64,000 bases of DNA from Chitinophaga sp. YR573 (GTDB lineage Bacteria; Bacteroidota; Bacteroidia; Chitinophagales; Chitinophagaceae): assembly GCF_900110995.1 (NCBI RefSeq), contig NZ_FOJF01000001.1, positions 3,756,803 to 3,820,802 on the forward strand, read 5' to 3'. Both the position numbers and the translations under genes were made by a program. Shown piece by piece: positions 61,474-64,000 of the stretch. The notes under the pieces were generated by a model that saw nothing but the letters and a program-made list of their open reading frames with translations, did not search any database and was not told where the DNA came from. Within the stretch, counting starts at the first letter, position 1. Each line of letters opens with the position of its first letter.

Positions 61474-64000
61474 ATGATTAAAATTTTATTCCCTCTGTGG
61501 GGATTGTTGTTATGGAATATGACCGCTACAGGTCAACAACAGCTCGCTTATCAAAAACCAATGGCTGCCACAGACTCCCTGGTACCGGCAAAAGAAATTA
61601 TACTCAAAGGAAAAGTATTTTCGGGTGATGAACGTACCGGTATGCCCGGCGTTACTGCAAGAGTAAAAGTAGGTAACAAAGGCACCACCACTTTAGTGGA
61701 TGGTTCTTACTCCCTGAAAGTACATGAGAACTCTACCGTTATTTTCTCCCAGATGGGATACATCTCCCAGCAGATCCCTGTGAATGGACGTACATCAATA
61801 GATGTATACCTGGAGAAAGATGTGAAGTCGCTCAATGAAACAGTGATCATCGGTTATGGCTCGCAGAAAAGAGCAAATGTACTGGGTGCTGTAACGGCTG
61901 TCAATGCCGCTGAAATTGAAGACCTGCCGGTAGCTAACCTCGGTACTGCCCTGCAGAATAAAGTACCGGGCGTATCTATTTCACAAACATCCGGTAAACC
62001 AGGAGCTACTACCTCACTCACTATCAGGAACCCTGTTACCTGGGCCTCTACCGGTTCTACCACAGATCCGCTGTTTGTGATAGATGGCTTCCAGCTGACT
62101 AAGCAGGACTTCGATAACCTCGATGCTACACTGATAGAGAGTGTTACTTTTCTTAAAGATGCTGCTGCATCTATCTATGGTGCAAGAGGTGCCAACGGTG
62201 TTATCCTCGTGAAAACGAAAATGGGAAAACCAGGGAAACCGCGTATCAGTTATGCCGGTTCTTATGGTATTTCTTCGGCTACTTATATCCCGGAAATGTT
62301 ATCAGGATATGATCAGGCTATTCAGCTGAATAATAAGTATACCAGTCTGAAAGATGCGGATGCTAATAAATATTACACACCCGATGAACTGGCATATCTC
62401 AAAACACATAATAACAACTGGATAGATGATGTGTGGAAAAGCTCTCACCTTACCAGGCATACTATCAGTGTGAGTGGCGGTACAGACAGGATCACCTTTT
62501 TTGCCGGCGGAAATTATTATAAAGAGAATGGTAATGTGGGTGATTTATATGTAACAAAATATGGTTTGAGAATGGGGATTAATGCTAAGATCATTGATAA
62601 CCTTACTACCAGTATTTCCTTTTCTACAGATAATGCCCTTACAAACAGACCGGCTCCTAAAACGGTGCAGTCTGGTTTAACTGAGCAGTCGGATCAGATG
62701 AGCGCTACGGTAAGTGCGTTGCTGCTTACACCGGGATGGGTGCCTATGTATATAAATGGCAGACCGGTATATTCTTCTGTACCAGGCTGGCATCCGCAGG
62801 AACTGATTAAAACAGGTAGTTACAGCAAGCTGAAATCACAGGGGCAAACGATTAATGCCAGCCTGGATTATAAGCTGCCGGCTGTCAAGGGATTAACTTT
62901 CCGTGTACAATATGGGCGTAATGCACGTACTAACTTCGGCAAGGAATATTACCTGCCTTATTCCCTGTACAACTTTGTAAGGGAAGGTACGCACAACACC
63001 TCTCAGAATGTGATTTTCACTAATCAGCTGACGACTACCAATCCAAGTACGCTTATCAAGAATGGTAATTTAATGACGGAATCGTATGGAGGTACTTCCA
63101 GTTACCAGTTGAATGAGTCCGTAAGTTATGACCGTACTTTCGGGAAACATGCGGTGAACCTGATATTAGTAGCAGAACAGAGTGAAAGTCAGACAGATAA
63201 TTTTGATACGAGAAGAGAAACTGTAGTAATACCTGGTATCGATCAGTTGTTTGCTTTTAGTCAGGATAAAACATTATACGATAACTCTGGTTCTTCAGGA
63301 GAAGGTGGCAGGATGAGTTACCTCGGTCGTCTGAATTACGCATTCAAGGATAAGTTCTTATTAGAGGCAACTTTCCGTGCAGATGCTTCCCCGAACTTTC
63401 CTAAAACATCCCAGTGGGGATATTTCCCTTCTGTAGCTGTAGGCTGGAAGTTATCCGAAGAGCCTTTCTTTAAGGAACATGTAAGGGCTATAAATGACTT
63501 TAAAATCCGTTTCCAGGTAGGGTTAACAGGTAATGATGCGGTAAGGAATTATCAGTATAAAGAGAGATACACACAAACTACGGGGATGCTGTTTGGCAGT
63601 ACGCTCACCAGTGGCTTAAATAATAATGATATTCCTAACCCCAGTATCACCTGGGAAAGAGCATTGTATAAAAACCTTGGTTTTGATGGAACAATGTTCA
63701 ACCGTCGTTTCAACTTTGCTATCGATCTCTACCATCGTTATAATTATGATATGCTGATGCAGCCAACCAGCACTGTTCCTACTACTTTCGGCGGTGGTAT
63801 CTCAGATCAGAATTATGGAAGGTTGAAATCATGGGGCCTGGAAGCCATGTTAAACTATAACGGTTCCATTACAAACGATCTGAAATTCACAACGGGTATC
63901 AACTTCTCTATCAGTGATAACAAAGTCATCCGCAAATATTACGGAGCTGGGGATACTGCCTGGAAAAATCCTATTGGCCGCAGAACGGATAACGGACTGG
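61474..64000 (+). CDS. SusC-type TonB-dependent transporter, partial at window edge
   Basis: Open frame from ATG at 61474 to the window end (842 codons). Signal peptide MIKILFPLWGLLLWNMTATGQ; regulatory-like domain (LKGKVFSGDERTGMPGVTARVKVGNKGTTTLVDGSYSLKV, about 46-85); TonB-box region ETVIIGYGSQKRANVLGAV; plug with LQNKVPGVSISQTSGKPGATTSLTIRNP and FLKDAAASIYGARGANGVILVKTK; then barrel strands continuing off the edge. C-terminus and SusD partner expected beyond 64000. Adjacent to GH20, it may belong to a chitin/GlcNAc locus; that is inference. Confidence 0.93.
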   Translation, partial: MIKILFPLWGLLLWNMTATGQQQLAYQKPMAATDSLVPAKEIILKGKVFSGDERTGMPGVTARVKVGNKGTTTLVDGSYSLKVHENSTVIFSQMGYISQQIPVNGRTSIDVYLEKDVKSLNETVIIGYGSQKRANVLGAVTAVNAAEIEDLPVANLGTALQNKVPGVSISQTSGKPGATTSLTIRNPVTWASTGSTTDPLFVIDGFQLTKQDFDNLDATLIESVTFLKDAAASIYGARGANGVILVKTKMGKPGKPRISYAGSYGISSATYIPEMLSGYDQAIQLNNKYTSLKDADANKYYTPDELAYLKTHNNNWIDDVWKSSHLTRHTISVSGGTDRITFFAGGNYYKENGNVGDLYVTKYGLRMGINAKIIDNLTTSISFSTDNALTNRPAPKTVQSGLTEQSDQMSATVSALLLTPGWVPMYINGRPVYSSVPGWHPQELIKTGSYSKLKSQGQTINASLDYKLPAVKGLTFRVQYGRNARTNFGKEYYLPYSLYNFVREGTHNTSQNVIFTNQLTTTNPSTLIKNGNLMTESYGGTSSYQLNESVSYDRTFGKHAVNLILVAEQSESQTDNFDTRRETVVIPGIDQLFAFSQDKTLYDNSGSSGEGGRMSYLGRLNYAFKDKFLLEATFRADASPNFPKTSQWGYFPSVAVGWKLSEEPFFKEHVRAINDFKIRFQVGLTGNDAVRNYQYKERYTQTTGMLFGSTLTSGLNNNDIPNPSITWERALYKNLGFDGTMFNRRFNFAIDLYHRYNYDMLMQPTSTVPTTFGGGISDQNYGRLKSWGLEAMLNYNGSITNDLKFTTGINFSISDNKVIRKYYGAGDTAWKNPIGRRTDNGL

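Noticed and set aside
1..64000. CRISPR array, rRNA genes or complete insertion sequence
   Set aside because: I saw no regular repeat-spacer array, no rRNA sequence, and no transposase apart from the tyrosine recombinase.

Overview
The window reads as a chromosomal segment of a Bacteroidota bacterium, most likely a Chitinophaga-like member of the Chitinophagaceae. The signs are SusC/SusD outer-membrane pairs, a type IX secretion (CHU_C) sorting domain, LytS/LytTR two-component genes, OMP_b-brl_3-type receptors, a class I terpene synthase, and -7 boxes of the Bacteroidota form TAnnTTTG in front of several genes. No organism name can be proved from the sequence.

Positions 1 to about 11,500 are a phage-like or integrative element, more A+T-rich than the rest and almost entirely on the minus strand. 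It carries a tyrosine recombinase beside a tRNA-Gln(CUG) gene, several unrecognised proteins, and a replication module: DnaB-type helicase, RecA-like AAA ATPase, an SSB-like protein with an acidic tail, a TOPRIM primase, and a uracil-DNA-glycosylase-like protein with an altered active site. At the extreme left are a small beta-grasp (ubiquitin-like) candidate and a truncated gene with an HxH...FCLG motif that recalls prokaryotic E2-like proteins. The element continues beyond position 1.

Positions 11,560-28,450 are ordinary chromosome: tRNA-Gln, a secreted S8 protease, a tetR-RND efflux operon with the same 17-bp operator in front of tetR and in front of the adaptor gene, an OMP_b-brl_3 receptor, a LytS/LytTR pair, and a cluster of related AraC-type regulators including one HTH-less sensor-domain paralogue.

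Positions 29,149-46,346 hold two adjacent same-strand Sus-type operons. Operon 1 is SusC, SusD, fasciclin+CBM6x2 and DUF5007. Operon 2 is SusC, SusD, fasciclin, DUF5008, DUF4983 and DUF1735/F5-8C. Neither contains a recognisable glycoside hydrolase; most products are predicted surface lipoproteins, so the locus looks built for binding and uptake. REP-like repeats separate the operons.

Positions 46,400-64,000 contain a T9SS cargo protein, a penicillin-acylase-family Ntn hydrolase, a large palindromic array of 11-bp repeats, a small secreted protein, a CheY-like regulator, and then a block of sugar-isomerase-like protein, hybrid histidine kinase and terpene synthase. This block is bracketed by two direct copies of a ~170-bp intergenic element whose ends form long inverted repeats with at least one compensatory change. 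KUP potassium transporter, GH20 hexosaminidase and the start of a third SusC gene follow. The strongest candidates for something undescribed are the paired 170-bp elements, the 11-bp repeat palindrome, and the Ubl/E2-like genes at the left end.
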